Source: an uncultured Pirellulaceae bacterium
GTDB lineage: Bacteria; Planctomycetota; Planctomycetia; Pirellulales; Pirellulaceae
Direction of reading: 5' to 3'
DNA length: 64,000 nt
Assembly: GCA_937967505.1 (NCBI GenBank)
Contig: CALCJM010000003.1
Span: 24,013-88,012, forward strand
Shown here: one piece after another, positions 27,023 to 35,923 of the stretch
Layout: the number at the start of each line of letters is the position of its first letter
Position numbering within the stretch: position 1 is the stretch's first letter
Program-made: the position numbers and the translations under genes
Notes under the pieces: model-generated
What the model saw: the letters and a program-made list of their open reading frames with translations, nothing else
What the model was told of the DNA's origin: nothing
Database searches by the model: none

Positions 27023-28873
27023 ATGAAAGCGATGAAAAACCTGAATCGGCAGCGCCCCAAAATCAGACGCGCACGTTCTGTTGTGAATTTTGTGTGGATC
27101 GTGGGGTGGGTATTCGGATTGTCGGGGGTACTGTCGTGGGATGTTTCGATCGCAACAGCGCAGCAACCAAAGCTGGACCAAAGACTGATTGACGTTCAGG
27201 AGCGACGCATCGCAGCCATTGCCAAAGCAACGCGTTCGAGCATTTCCATTTTCGGCCCGGAATCTCGGGGCGGTGGCAGTGGGGTGATCATATCGTCCGA
27301 TGGATACGCATTGACGAACTACCACGTTGTTGAATCCAACGGGGCGTTTATGAATTGCAGCTTGCCGGATGGAAACCTCTATCGTGCGGTGATTGTGGGT
27401 ATTGATCCAACCGGGGACGTTGCGTTGATCAAATTACTGGGCAGGGAAGATTTCCCTGCCGCCGGTATGGTGGACAGCGATGCCGTTATGCCTGGTGACG
27501 CCTGTTTTGCCATCGGCAATCCGTTTCTGCTGGCCACCAATTTTCAGCCGTCGGTATCGTGGGGCATCGTCTCAGGTACACACCGATATCAGTATCCGGC
27601 CGGTACCTTGTTGGAGTATGCCGACTGCATTCAGACTGACGCAGCGATCAATCCCGGCAATTCTGGCGGCCCACTGTTCAACGAGAACGGTGACCTGATC
27701 GGTGTCAACGGACGTGGTAGTTTTGAGAAACGCGGACGCGTGAATGTGGGTGTCGGTTACGCCATCTCTATTAATCAAATCAACTACTTTCTTGACCATT
27801 TGAAAAGCGGGCGACTGGTGGATCACGCGACGCTGGGAGCGACGGTTGCCTCGAATGAAGATGGGGCGGTGCGAGTCGATGAAATTCTGGAATCGTCAGA
27901 TGCATGGCGGCAAGGACTTCGTTATGGTGACGAAATCGTGGCCTTTGGAGGGCGCGCTGTCGCCACCGTCAATCAGTTCAAAAATGTGTTGGGGATTTTC
28001 CCGAAAGGGTTCCGTGTGCCGTTGATCTTCCGCAGGGAAGGTGACCAGACAGAGATTGTGGTGCGTCTGACAGGCGTTCATGCCACCAGTCAGCTGGCCG
28101 AGATCATTGAAGGAAAGCCACTGGAACACTCTATGCCCCAGCCGAAGCCGACTCCTGAGCCACCGGGGGACTCCGGTGAGCCCCGGGATGCCAGCAGTGT
28201 CGAAGCACAGGAGCCGGTCAAAAATCCGTTCGCACACATGTTCGTGAATCGACCGGGTTTTACAAACTACTATTTCAACGCGCTCAATCGTGATCGAATC
28301 TGGCAGGAGTTTTGCGATCGCTGCGGAGATTGGAGTTCTGCCGGAGAGCGCTGGCGGATATCGGGCACTGATGAAAACGGAACCGAGGTGCTGATATTGC
28401 TGGGAGATGAAAAATCCGGCGTCAGGATTGGCGGAGATTCCTGGGCACTCGATCCGGAAGTTGACTTTTCGGCGCAACTCTTTCCGCCACGTTCCAACGG
28501 ACTGCTGGTCGCGCTGCACTACTGGCGAAAGATGTTGGTCGCTGGGCCTGCACGATATGGCGACGTGATCTACTTCGGTAGTCTCCCGGGTGAGAGGCCG
28601 GGAATGCTCAATACTCTGATTGGTACCACCGGTGTGATTGAGACGTGGTTTCTGTTTGCTCCGGATACCAGTATGCTGGAGACCGTTGAAATGTATCCCG
28701 AGATCAACAGCACGCCCTGCCGATTCACGTTGCTTGATTACCGTAAGGCCAACGATTTGTTGGTGCCCGGTGCGATTGAATACCAAGACATCGACGGACA
28801 GGATCACAAGATTTCGATTGAAGGGATTGAGTTTTTGCCAGACACCGAATCGCCTATTGAGAGGGTGGAATGA
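27023..28873 (+). CDS. HtrA-like S1C serine protease with one PDZ domain
   Basis: The ATG at 27023 has GAGGTGA five bases upstream; a GTG at 27014 is also in frame. The 616-residue protein has a signal sequence or membrane anchor (FVWIVGWVFGLSGVLSWDVSIATAQ), then a trypsin-fold domain with an intact triad: His 101 in LTNYHVV, Asp 132 in DPTGDVALIKL, Ser 214 in NPGNSGGPLF. A PDZ domain follows at about 270-350 (VRVDEILESSDAWRQGLRYGDEIV). The last 230 residues are an uncharacterised domain not found in E. coli DegP. It overlaps the downstream HtrA-like gene by four bases (ATGA). It probably acts in the periplasm on misfolded or specific proteins. Confidence 0.9.
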   Translation: MKAMKNLNRQRPKIRRARSVVNFVWIVGWVFGLSGVLSWDVSIATAQQPKLDQRLIDVQERRIAAIAKATRSSISIFGPESRGGGSGVIISSDGYALTNYHVVESNGAFMNCSLPDGNLYRAVIVGIDPTGDVALIKLLGREDFPAAGMVDSDAVMPGDACFAIGNPFLLATNFQPSVSWGIVSGTHRYQYPAGTLLEYADCIQTDAAINPGNSGGPLFNENGDLIGVNGRGSFEKRGRVNVGVGYAISINQINYFLDHLKSGRLVDHATLGATVASNEDGAVRVDEILESSDAWRQGLRYGDEIVAFGGRAVATVNQFKNVLGIFPKGFRVPLIFRREGDQTEIVVRLTGVHATSQLAEIIEGKPLEHSMPQPKPTPEPPGDSGEPRDASSVEAQEPVKNPFAHMFVNRPGFTNYYFNALNRDRIWQEFCDRCGDWSSAGERWRISGTDENGTEVLILLGDEKSGVRIGGDSWALDPEVDFSAQLFPPRSNGLLVALHYWRKMLVAGPARYGDVIYFGSLPGERPGMLNTLIGTTGVIETWFLFAPDTSMLETVEMYPEINSTPCRFTLLDYRKANDLLVPGAIEYQDIDGQDHKISIEGIEFLPDTESPIERVE

Positions 28874-29901
28874 TGAATCGATCCTGTTTACGTTTGGCGA
28901 TGGCATTGGGCATTTGGATCATCGGGTCGGTCTGCGGAGCAAAATCGGAGGCCCAAATAATGCGCTTCCGATCGGCGATCACGGAGACATTACCGAAGAT
29001 TGTCAAGATCGTCGGCAGTGGCGGATCACGTGGTTTGGAGGCCTATCAAAGTGGCGTATTGATCTCGGCGGAGGGCCATGTGTTGACCACATGGAGTTAC
29101 GTGCTGGACAGCGGTGTGATTACACTGACCACCGGTGAAGGATTTAAACACGAGGCGACCCTGGTGGGCTTTGATCCGAAGCTGGATATTGCGATTTTGA
29201 AGATCGATGTCGCCGACGCACCGCACTTCAGCATCGACAATATCAGTACCACCGAAGCGGGGGATCGCGTGCTGGCGTTCAGCAACCTGTACAATGTGGC
29301 CACCGGAAATGAACCTGTCAGCATCCAGCAAGGCTTTGTTTCAGCCGTTTCAAATTTGTCGGCCATCCGTGGCACCTGGCAGTCGCCCTATCAGGGAACC
29401 GCTTATTTTTTGGATGCGATGACCAATAACCCGGGGGCCACAGGAGGAGCCCTGACCGATCGAAACGGGAGCCTGATCGGTTTAATCGGTAAGGAGATGC
29501 GTGACAGCCGCACCGGTGCCTGGCTGAACTTTGGTGTGCCGATTGGAGAACTTAAATCTTCCATTCGCGCGATAATCGATGGCCAGCAACAGAGTTCATT
29601 ATCCGAACGAGACACCAATCCGCGGCCGTCCGAACCGATGTCGTTGGAATTGATGGGCGCCTGGTTGGTTCCCGAGATTGTCAAACGTACGCCACCTTAC
29701 GTGGATCGCGTTGCGGCAGGATCGGCGGCGGCCAAGGCAGGGATGGTCGTGGACGATTTAATTATTGAAGTCGATGGGGTGATGACGCCTTCGAGCGCCG
29801 ATGTCACGCAGCGCTTAAAGGGCATCGATCGAGATGCGGCGGTCCCCATCACTGTCCAGCGCGGAAACCAGTTTGTGGAACTGACCGTCAAACTGAACTA
29901 G
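28870..29901 (+). CDS. Catalytically degenerate HtrA-like protein with PDZ domain
   Basis: A 343-residue paralogue of the preceding protease, with a signal peptide (LAMALGIWIIGSVCGAKSEA). Aligned by eye, the His position (LTNYHVV in the neighbour) reads LTTWSYV, so His is replaced by Ser. The Asp site is kept (KLDIAILKID). The Ser site (NPGNSGG) reads NPGATGG, giving Thr instead of Ser. A PDZ domain is present near the end (VDRVAAGSAAAKAGMVVDDLIIEVDGVM). It is thus likely a pseudoprotease that binds peptides or regulates its neighbour. The gene is translationally coupled to the active enzyme (ATGA overlap). The roles are inferred. Confidence 0.88.
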   Translation: MMNRSCLRLAMALGIWIIGSVCGAKSEAQIMRFRSAITETLPKIVKIVGSGGSRGLEAYQSGVLISAEGHVLTTWSYVLDSGVITLTTGEGFKHEATLVGFDPKLDIAILKIDVADAPHFSIDNISTTEAGDRVLAFSNLYNVATGNEPVSIQQGFVSAVSNLSAIRGTWQSPYQGTAYFLDAMTNNPGATGGALTDRNGSLIGLIGKEMRDSRTGAWLNFGVPIGELKSSIRAIIDGQQQSSLSERDTNPRPSEPMSLELMGAWLVPEIVKRTPPYVDRVAAGSAAAKAGMVVDDLIIEVDGVMTPSSADVTQRLKGIDRDAAVPITVQRGNQFVELTVKLN

Positions 29902-30190
29902 TAGTCGTTTGGATAATTTTTCCTGACAACAACGGACTGACAAGTCGGCAGGCCGGACTGTTGTCTATATGCGCGGGGCAGGTGCCTGTTCCTGTGTCCA
30001 GCGACAGAACGAAATCTACCTGCCGTGGTGGGATGTTCTCAACTGCCATTTGCCTTATTTTGCTCTTCCACCGGTGTTTTTCAAAGGTTTCACCGGTGTG
30101 TGAATTGAGGCAGCTGAAGCTCAATAAAGTTGACCAGTAGTCAATATTTTGGCTTTCTGGGTATAATTATAATGTTTTTCAGTTAAAAAA
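29902..30190. other. Intergenic region with 3' hairpin and upstream region of the efflux operon
   Basis: GACAACA at 29925-29931 and TGTTGTC at 29959-29965 form a stem after the HtrA-like gene, without a T-run; it may stabilise the mRNA or end it. Further on, TTGACCAGTAGTCAA (30130-30144) is an inverted repeat TTGAC/GTCAA, and TATAAT at 30162-30167 could be a -10 box, although no -35 element sits at 17 bp. Nothing else is recognised. Confidence 0.5.
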
Positions 30191-30207
30191 TCTGACGTGG
30201 CGTCAGA
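30191..30207. promoter_or_regulatory. TetR-type operator palindrome
   Basis: TCTGACGTGGCGTCAGA is a perfect 7-bp inverted repeat around TGG, ending 10 bp before the ATG of the TetR gene. The position just before a TetR gene that heads an efflux operon is typical of autoregulation. It also covers a GTG that would otherwise be the earliest in-frame start, favouring the ATG at 30218. Binding is inferred from symmetry and context. Confidence 0.75.
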
Positions 30208-30217
30208 TAATAGCTGT

Positions 30218-30961
30218 ATGAACCAACGCCAAACAACCAAAAAGCAGGAGATCGAGTCACGCGAGGCCACGCTACTGGAAACGGCGTCCCGTATCCTGCT
30301 GGCTGAAGGGTTCGCAGCCCTGTCGATGGAACGGCTGGCCGACGAGCTTAACACTGCCAAAGGCACGATCTATAACCACTTTCCCAACCGGGAAGAGGTG
30401 TTACTGGCCATCGCAGTAAAAGCCATCAACAAACGTCAATCGTTGTTCGACATTGCTTCGCTGGCCCAACGTCCATCGCGTGAACGTATGATGGCAGTCA
30501 TGGTGGCTTGTGAAATCTACGTGACTCACTACCCACATTACTTCCACGTCGAAAGTCTCGTCCGCCATGCGGCAATCTGGGAGCGCTGTACGGAGGCTCG
30601 TCGGGCACTGCTACAGAAGCAGGAGGAGCGCTGTATGGGCCTCGTGTCCAGTATTGTCCGCGGCGGTGTTGCCAACGGCGACCTGCGATTGCCGCAAGAA
30701 ATCAGTCCGGAAGAGATGACACTGTCGCTGTGGGCGCTGACGTATGGATCTTACCTGATCAATGCCAGCAGTCCATCCTTGGAAGAAATCGGCATTAAAT
30801 CGGTACACCGATCGGTTCGTTTGGGCTGCATGTGTGTTCTGGACGGATATCACTGGCAACCCATCTGGACGAACGAACAACGCAACCACCTTTTCCGGGA
30901 GATTTGCAGGGATGTCTTTCCTGATGAACCGGCACCGGTTGATTTCCACCTGCTTCCATAA
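30218..30961 (+). CDS. TetR-family transcriptional regulator
   Basis: A 247-residue TetR regulator. The N-terminal helix-turn-helix is at about 15-60 (LLETASRILLAEGFAALSME, then LADELNTAKGTIYNHFPNRE), which is the classic signature. The C-terminal ligand-binding part is helical and contains cysteines. In-frame GTG at 30197 lies inside the operator palindrome, so ATG 30218 is preferred. The gene heads an operon with the adaptor (26 bp later) and the RND pump, so it most likely represses the pump and responds to its substrate. Confidence 0.92.
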   Translation: MNQRQTTKKQEIESREATLLETASRILLAEGFAALSMERLADELNTAKGTIYNHFPNREEVLLAIAVKAINKRQSLFDIASLAQRPSRERMMAVMVACEIYVTHYPHYFHVESLVRHAAIWERCTEARRALLQKQEERCMGLVSSIVRGGVANGDLRLPQEISPEEMTLSLWALTYGSYLINASSPSLEEIGIKSVHRSVRLGCMCVLDGYHWQPIWTNEQRNHLFREICRDVFPDEPAPVDFHLLP

Positions 30962-30986
30962 ATAGAATTCCGATTCCTGGAGACGA

Positions 30987-32543
30987 TTGCGATTACGCAT
31001 CATGAATGTTTCGCCCCCCCAAGCCCAACCGGCCGCGCCTGCTGCCGCCGGTGTTCAAAGCGCAGCACGTGTCGCGACCGCACGATCGTCACCGGCGTTG
31101 ATTTTCCGGCATCGCTGGTACTGGATCGCGCTGCCGTGCGTCGTGGTTGCTGGTGTGGTTAGCGCAATGACGTGGCTGACCTCTGGACCTGCCGCGCCCT
31201 CTTTGTCCGGTGCGGACGACGAAGTGATTTATCAGACCGTTGGCGTGATGCAGGTCTCAGAAACGTCAAACACCTGGACACCTCATCGCTATACCGCAAC
31301 CGTTGTCCCCCGTCGCACCAGTCGGCTTGGTTTTGAGGCTTCCGAGCGTGTGATTGAGATTCTGGTTGATGAAGGAGATTCTGTAACCCGGGGGCAGGTG
31401 CTGGCCAAACAGGATGCCACTGTATTGCAATCGCGTGTCAGCGCCGCGGCGGCCAGCCTCGCCCAAGCGGAAGCGCTTTTGGCGGAACTGATTCAGGGGC
31501 CGCGTCGGGAGACCATCAATGCCGCCCGATCCGAGCTGGTGCGTTTGAAAAACCAGGTCAAACTTGCCGAAGTTACCTTGAAACGACAAAAAAGCATGCG
31601 TGCATCCAACGCCGGTTCAGCTCAGGAGTACGACACGGCGCGGTTCGAGACTGCCGCCACCCGCGCGGCGGTTGATTCGGCCGCACATCGGCTGGCCGAA
31701 CTGGAATCCGGTACCCGAAAAGAAAAAATAGATGCTCAACGCGCCACGGTAGATTTTTCCCGGGCGGCATTGCAACAGGCCAAAATTCGTCTGAAGCAAA
31801 CCGTTCTCAGAGCGCCGTTTTCGGGAAAGATCGCCAAACGGCTTGGCGATGAAGGAGCGCTGCCTGCCCGGGGCGAGGCAATTTTGGAAATCATCGAAAG
31901 CGATCAACTGGAGGTTCGTTTTGGAGCCGCGCTGGCGATCGCCGCAGGTCTCAAATCGGGTGACATCATTCCTTTCACCGCCGCCAACCAACAATTCGAA
32001 GGCACGCTGGCTCAGGTGAGTGCCAGATTGGATACCGCAACCCGCACGCGCGAGGTGATCGTCAATCTGTCACCCGGCGACGCCAACAGTGTGGTTGCCG
32101 GTCAGACGGTCAAGATCGAATTCGCGTTACCTTCCAATCAGCCGGGGTTCTGGTTGCCCTCGGAGGCGCTTCAACCTCAGGTGAGGGGACTGTGGTCGGT
32201 GCTGGTCGCAAACAGGAACACGCAACCACGCACGTCATCGGTCGATGGCCCGCCCGCCGTCCAAACACTCACCCAACGGCCCACCGTGGTTCGGCGCGAT
32301 GTTGAAGTTTTGTCTACTTGGGGAAGCTGGAGTCGGGTGCGCGGGACGCTGTCTGCTGGCGAACAGGTGATCGTTCAGGGGGCAGCGCGGGTATCGCCCG
32401 GCCAGCGTGTGGAAACCAGACCCGTTCAACTTACACCCCCGTGGAAGAACTCATCAACCGTCCTTGGCGGCCCTCATCAGGTCACCCAATTTCCTGCCAC
32501 CACCCCGATTAAAATTGACTCCGCTGCCCGGGAGGTTCGGTGA
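30987..32543 (+). CDS. RND efflux periplasmic adaptor (HlyD/AcrA type)
   Basis: A membrane-fusion protein that bridges an RND pump to the outer membrane. Near the N-terminus is a single membrane anchor (WYWIALPCVVVAGVVSAMTWL). Next come half of the lipoyl-like domain (VIEILVDEGDSVTRGQVLAKQD), a helical hairpin (SLAQAEALLAELIQ ... AEVTLKRQKSMRASNAGSAQEYD), the second lipoyl half (LRAPFSGKIAKRLGDEGALP), and beta-barrel and proximal domains. The TTG at 30987 has GGAG four bases upstream; ATG 31002 in the same frame is the alternative start. It lies between the TetR gene and the pump, and its TGA overlaps the GTG of the pump gene. Confidence 0.9.
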   Translation: MRLRIMNVSPPQAQPAAPAAAGVQSAARVATARSSPALIFRHRWYWIALPCVVVAGVVSAMTWLTSGPAAPSLSGADDEVIYQTVGVMQVSETSNTWTPHRYTATVVPRRTSRLGFEASERVIEILVDEGDSVTRGQVLAKQDATVLQSRVSAAAASLAQAEALLAELIQGPRRETINAARSELVRLKNQVKLAEVTLKRQKSMRASNAGSAQEYDTARFETAATRAAVDSAAHRLAELESGTRKEKIDAQRATVDFSRAALQQAKIRLKQTVLRAPFSGKIAKRLGDEGALPARGEAILEIIESDQLEVRFGAALAIAAGLKSGDIIPFTAANQQFEGTLAQVSARLDTATRTREVIVNLSPGDANSVVAGQTVKIEFALPSNQPGFWLPSEALQPQVRGLWSVLVANRNTQPRTSSVDGPPAVQTLTQRPTVVRRDVEVLSTWGSWSRVRGTLSAGEQVIVQGAARVSPGQRVETRPVQLTPPWKNSSTVLGGPHQVTQFPATTPIKIDSAAREVR

Positions 32544-35500
32544 CGCAGGACACAACTGACACAGGAAACCGCGACGGTGGCCTTCGACCGGAAAGTGAAT
32601 GTCATTGGTCCACCATCGGCATCAGCAACGGTCGATTGTTGATCCTGATGATTGCATTTTTGGTTGTCGGCGGACTGTCATCACTATCGGTGTTGCCCCG
32701 CATGGAAGACCCGGTTCTGACACCGCGCGCCGCGACGATCACCACGCTGTATCCGGTCGCGGATGCCGAACAGGTCGAATCGCTGGTGACCGATCGAATC
32801 GAGCAGGCCATCCGGGAAGTCGAAGCGATCAAGGAATTGCGATCGCAAAGTCGTTCCGGCGTTTCACTGATTACGATCGAACTGCGGGATGACGTTTACA
32901 ACCCCGGACCGATCTGGAGTAGGATTCGGGGCAAGGTCGAGGATTCGATTGCCCTGCTGCCTCGGGAAGCCTCACGCCCGCAGTTTGAAGATCTGGACGT
33001 GCGTGCATTCGCCTGGATTGGCGGTCTGGTTTGGAAGGCTGACACCCCGCCGAATTATGCCATTTTGGGGCGCTTTGCCAAAGATCTTGAGGATCGCATT
33101 CGCGCCGTTGGCGGCACCGACGATGTGGAACAGTTCGGTCGTCCTGACGAAGAGATTATCGTGGATATCGATCCTGGCCAACTGGCCCAAGTAGGGCTGT
33201 CGGCGGCACAAGTTGCCCGCGCTATCGGTGACAACGACGCCAGAAACGCGGCCGGTTTCGTGCGATCGGATGATGAATCCATACCGGTTGAACTGACAAA
33301 CCAGCTGGCATCGCTATCCTCAATACAGCAGCTGCCGTTGAAGAGCGATTCGATGGGACAGTTCGTGGTGCTGGGAGATGTGGCACGTGTCGATCGACGG
33401 ATCGCAGACCCTCCTGCGCAAATGGGGCAGATCGATGGCCGCAAGGCAATGATGGTCGGCGCGATGGTCAGGCAAACCAGCCGCATCGACCGTTGGCGAT
33501 CCGATCTGGAACTGGCCATCAACGAATTTAGCGCGACATTGCCGCCTGCGGTCGAACTGGCAACGGTGCTGGACCAGAATCGATACGTGCGGGAGCGATT
33601 GGGCGAACTGCTGTCGAACCTGGTCATCGGATCACTGGCCGTGATGGTGGTCGTCTGGATTCTGATGGGTTGGAAAAACGCGCTGATGGTTTCCACTGCA
33701 CTGCCGCTGGTCTCCATGGCGGTTCTATCGGGGATGAGAATTATGTCCATCCCGGTTCATCAAATGTCCGTGGCAGGATTGATTATTGCCCTTGGATTGC
33801 TGATCGATAACGCGATTGTCATCGTCGATTCGGTCAGCAACCACTTGGCAAGTGGCAAATCAAAACGCGCGGCCGTATCGGCAACGGGAAAAATCCTGTT
33901 TATTCCCCTGCTGGCGTCCACGCTGACCACCGCGTTTGCGTTTGCACCGATTTGCCTGATGGGGGGACCGGCCGGGGAGTTCGTCGGGTCGATGGCAACC
34001 AATGTGATTCTGGCGATTGGCAGTTCGCTGTTTATTAGCCTGCTGATTATCGCTCCGTTGGCGACGATTCTGCACAAGGAGGGCTCCGGTAAAAATATGA
34101 AGGTATCGACAGGTGTCAGTACGGCGTGGTTCAAACCGGTGTTTCGCCGATTTCTTGGTGTTGTTATTTCATGGCCCAAGACCACGATGGTCCTTTGTGC
34201 GGGGGCGTCAGCAGTTGGTTTTTTCTGTTTGGGGCAGCTTCCGGATCAGTTTTTCCCACCGGCGGACCGGGATCAGTTCCACATTGAACTGGAATTGCCG
34301 CAGAACGCGTCCTTCGCCGAACTTGAACGCGTCACTGCGGACATCACTGAACAATTAAATATGCACCCGCGTGTACAGCAGACGACGTGGCTATTGGGGC
34401 GCAGTGCGCCGACATTTTACTACAACATCATTACCCGCCGCCAAAACGCTAAAGAGTACGCTCAGGCGATCATCCAACTGGATTCCAATGAGGGTTCGGT
34501 CAGCGTGATTCGCAGCCTACAGAAGCAACTACAGGATTCTTTCCCCGAGGCCCGGTTACTGGCGCGGCAGTTGGAGCAGGGACCACCGTTTGCGGCACCG
34601 ATCGAGGTTCGTTTCTTTGGGCCGGACCTCGACATTCTGAGAACGCTGGGCAGTGCGACCCGCAAACTGCTCTCCGAACTGCCCAACGTGGTCCACACGC
34701 GTGTTGAACTGAATGATGCCACGCCCACCATCGCCGTCAATGTCGAAACTGATGAGGCGCAACTGGCCGGATTCACTCCCGGAGAAATCGCCCGTCAGTT
34801 GAACTCGCAAATGGAGGGGGCCACTGGCGGATTTGTGCTACAGGCTACCGAGCAAATTCCGGTGCGTGTGCGAACGATGAAAAGCCGGCGGCAGAGTTTG
34901 GCGGATCTACAGGACATTGACCTTGTTCTGGCGGCCCCCCCCGGAAGTGCAGGAGGATCAGCCAATGTTTCTGCAAAACGGGTTCCTCTGAACGCGGTGG
35001 CGACACTGGGGTTAAAACCCAAAACCGCAACGGTCTCGCGGGAGAACAGCATCCGGATGCAGGAGGTTCAGGCGTATCTTGCCGCGGGTACGCTGCCGTC
35101 AACGGTGTTGGCCAGACTTAAGCAGCGGCTGAATGACGGCGCAATTGAGATTCCTCCCGGCTACCGGATGACGTTTGGTGGCGAGGCCTCCAAACGTAAC
35201 GATGCGGTCGGGAACCTGCTGGCCAGCGTCGGCGTGCTGGTCGCCGCCATCATCATGACGCTGGTGTTGTCCATCGGCTCCTTTCGTTCCGCGGCGGTGA
35301 TCGGAGCGGTTGCGATTATGGCGATCGGATTTGGTGGAATTTCACTGTACGCGTTTGGGTATCCGTTTGGATTTATGGCCATTGTCGGGATCATGGGACT
35401 ATTGGGCATTGCGATTAACGATTCAATCGTCGTGCTGACGGCGTTGCGACATCACCCGGAGGCCAGTCGCGGCAGTGCCACAGCAATCGTGGATGTGACG

Positions 35501-35692
35501 CTGCACGAGACGCGCCACGTGCTGGCAACGACCTTCACGACCATCGCCGGTTTTGTTCCACTGATCCTTTCAGGGGGGGGATTCTGGCCACCGATGGCCA
35601 TCGCCATCGCCGGCGGAGTGGTTGGTTGCACTATCCTGGCACTCATTTTCGTACCGGCCACTTTTGCCTGGATGGTGACAAACCCCAATTAA
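32540..35692 (+). CDS. RND-family efflux permease (AcrB-like)
   Basis: A 1050-residue inner-membrane proton-driven exporter, the usual RND length. It begins with a first helix (NGRLLILMIAFLVVGGLSSL), a porter region (ATITTLYPVADAEQVESLV), then the helix-4 segment (GLIIALGLLIDNAIVIVDSV). In AcrB this segment has two adjacent Asp in the proton relay; here the second is Asn (DN), as in a known subset of RND proteins. The second half repeats the fold (FAELERVTADITEQLNMHP; GLLGIAINDSIVVLTALRHH). Its GTG start overlaps the adaptor's stop. No outer-membrane factor gene follows. The final TAA lies within the end of a family A repeat. Confidence 0.93.
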   Translation: MTQDTTDTGNRDGGLRPESECHWSTIGISNGRLLILMIAFLVVGGLSSLSVLPRMEDPVLTPRAATITTLYPVADAEQVESLVTDRIEQAIREVEAIKELRSQSRSGVSLITIELRDDVYNPGPIWSRIRGKVEDSIALLPREASRPQFEDLDVRAFAWIGGLVWKADTPPNYAILGRFAKDLEDRIRAVGGTDDVEQFGRPDEEIIVDIDPGQLAQVGLSAAQVARAIGDNDARNAAGFVRSDDESIPVELTNQLASLSSIQQLPLKSDSMGQFVVLGDVARVDRRIADPPAQMGQIDGRKAMMVGAMVRQTSRIDRWRSDLELAINEFSATLPPAVELATVLDQNRYVRERLGELLSNLVIGSLAVMVVVWILMGWKNALMVSTALPLVSMAVLSGMRIMSIPVHQMSVAGLIIALGLLIDNAIVIVDSVSNHLASGKSKRAAVSATGKILFIPLLASTLTTAFAFAPICLMGGPAGEFVGSMATNVILAIGSSLFISLLIIAPLATILHKEGSGKNMKVSTGVSTAWFKPVFRRFLGVVISWPKTTMVLCAGASAVGFFCLGQLPDQFFPPADRDQFHIELELPQNASFAELERVTADITEQLNMHPRVQQTTWLLGRSAPTFYYNIITRRQNAKEYAQAIIQLDSNEGSVSVIRSLQKQLQDSFPEARLLARQLEQGPPFAAPIEVRFFGPDLDILRTLGSATRKLLSELPNVVHTRVELNDATPTIAVNVETDEAQLAGFTPGEIARQLNSQMEGATGGFVLQATEQIPVRVRTMKSRRQSLADLQDIDLVLAAPPGSAGGSANVSAKRVPLNAVATLGLKPKTATVSRENSIRMQEVQAYLAAGTLPSTVLARLKQRLNDGAIEIPPGYRMTFGGEASKRNDAVGNLLASVGVLVAAIIMTLVLSIGSFRSAAVIGAVAIMAIGFGGISLYAFGYPFGFMAIVGIMGLLGIAINDSIVVLTALRHHPEASRGSATAIVDVTLHETRHVLATTFTTIAGFVPLILSGGGFWPPMAIAIAGGVVGCTILALIFVPATFAWMVTNPN

Positions 35693-35798
35693 GGCGACTG
35701 GCAGTTAGGAATTTACCACCTGTTGGCGACGCTGAGAGCGTCGGAGCGCAGCTGGCAGCATCGCCACAACGGTAAGCTTTCAACTGCCAATCGCCTAA
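35689..35798 (+). repeat. Family A palindromic repeat, copy 2
   Basis: A 110-bp copy, beginning TTAAGGCGACTGGCAGTT and ending AACTGCCAATCGCCTAA. The RND permease stop codon TAA (35690-35692) is part of the element's first bases. Inner arms CTGTTGGCGA and TCGCCACAACGG are nearly complementary, and GACGCTGAGAGCGTC forms a small extra hairpin. It lies between convergent genes (RND pump and histone deacetylase-like enzyme). Confidence 0.9.
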
Positions 35799-35923
35799 AG
35801 TGATTGCACCACCGGATATTCATTCGTTTGATTACTTATTGCTGGTACCGCTATATGCCGTCATCGACCAGGCACTACCAGCCAAAACTGTTTGTGCGAA
35901 AGCTGTCGGCCGGGAGCCAGCAT

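Noticed and set aside
30041..30057. AACTGCCATTTGCCTTA as another end of the family A repeat
   Set aside because: It matches only about 14 of 17 bases and has no inner arms or partner end nearby, so it may be chance.
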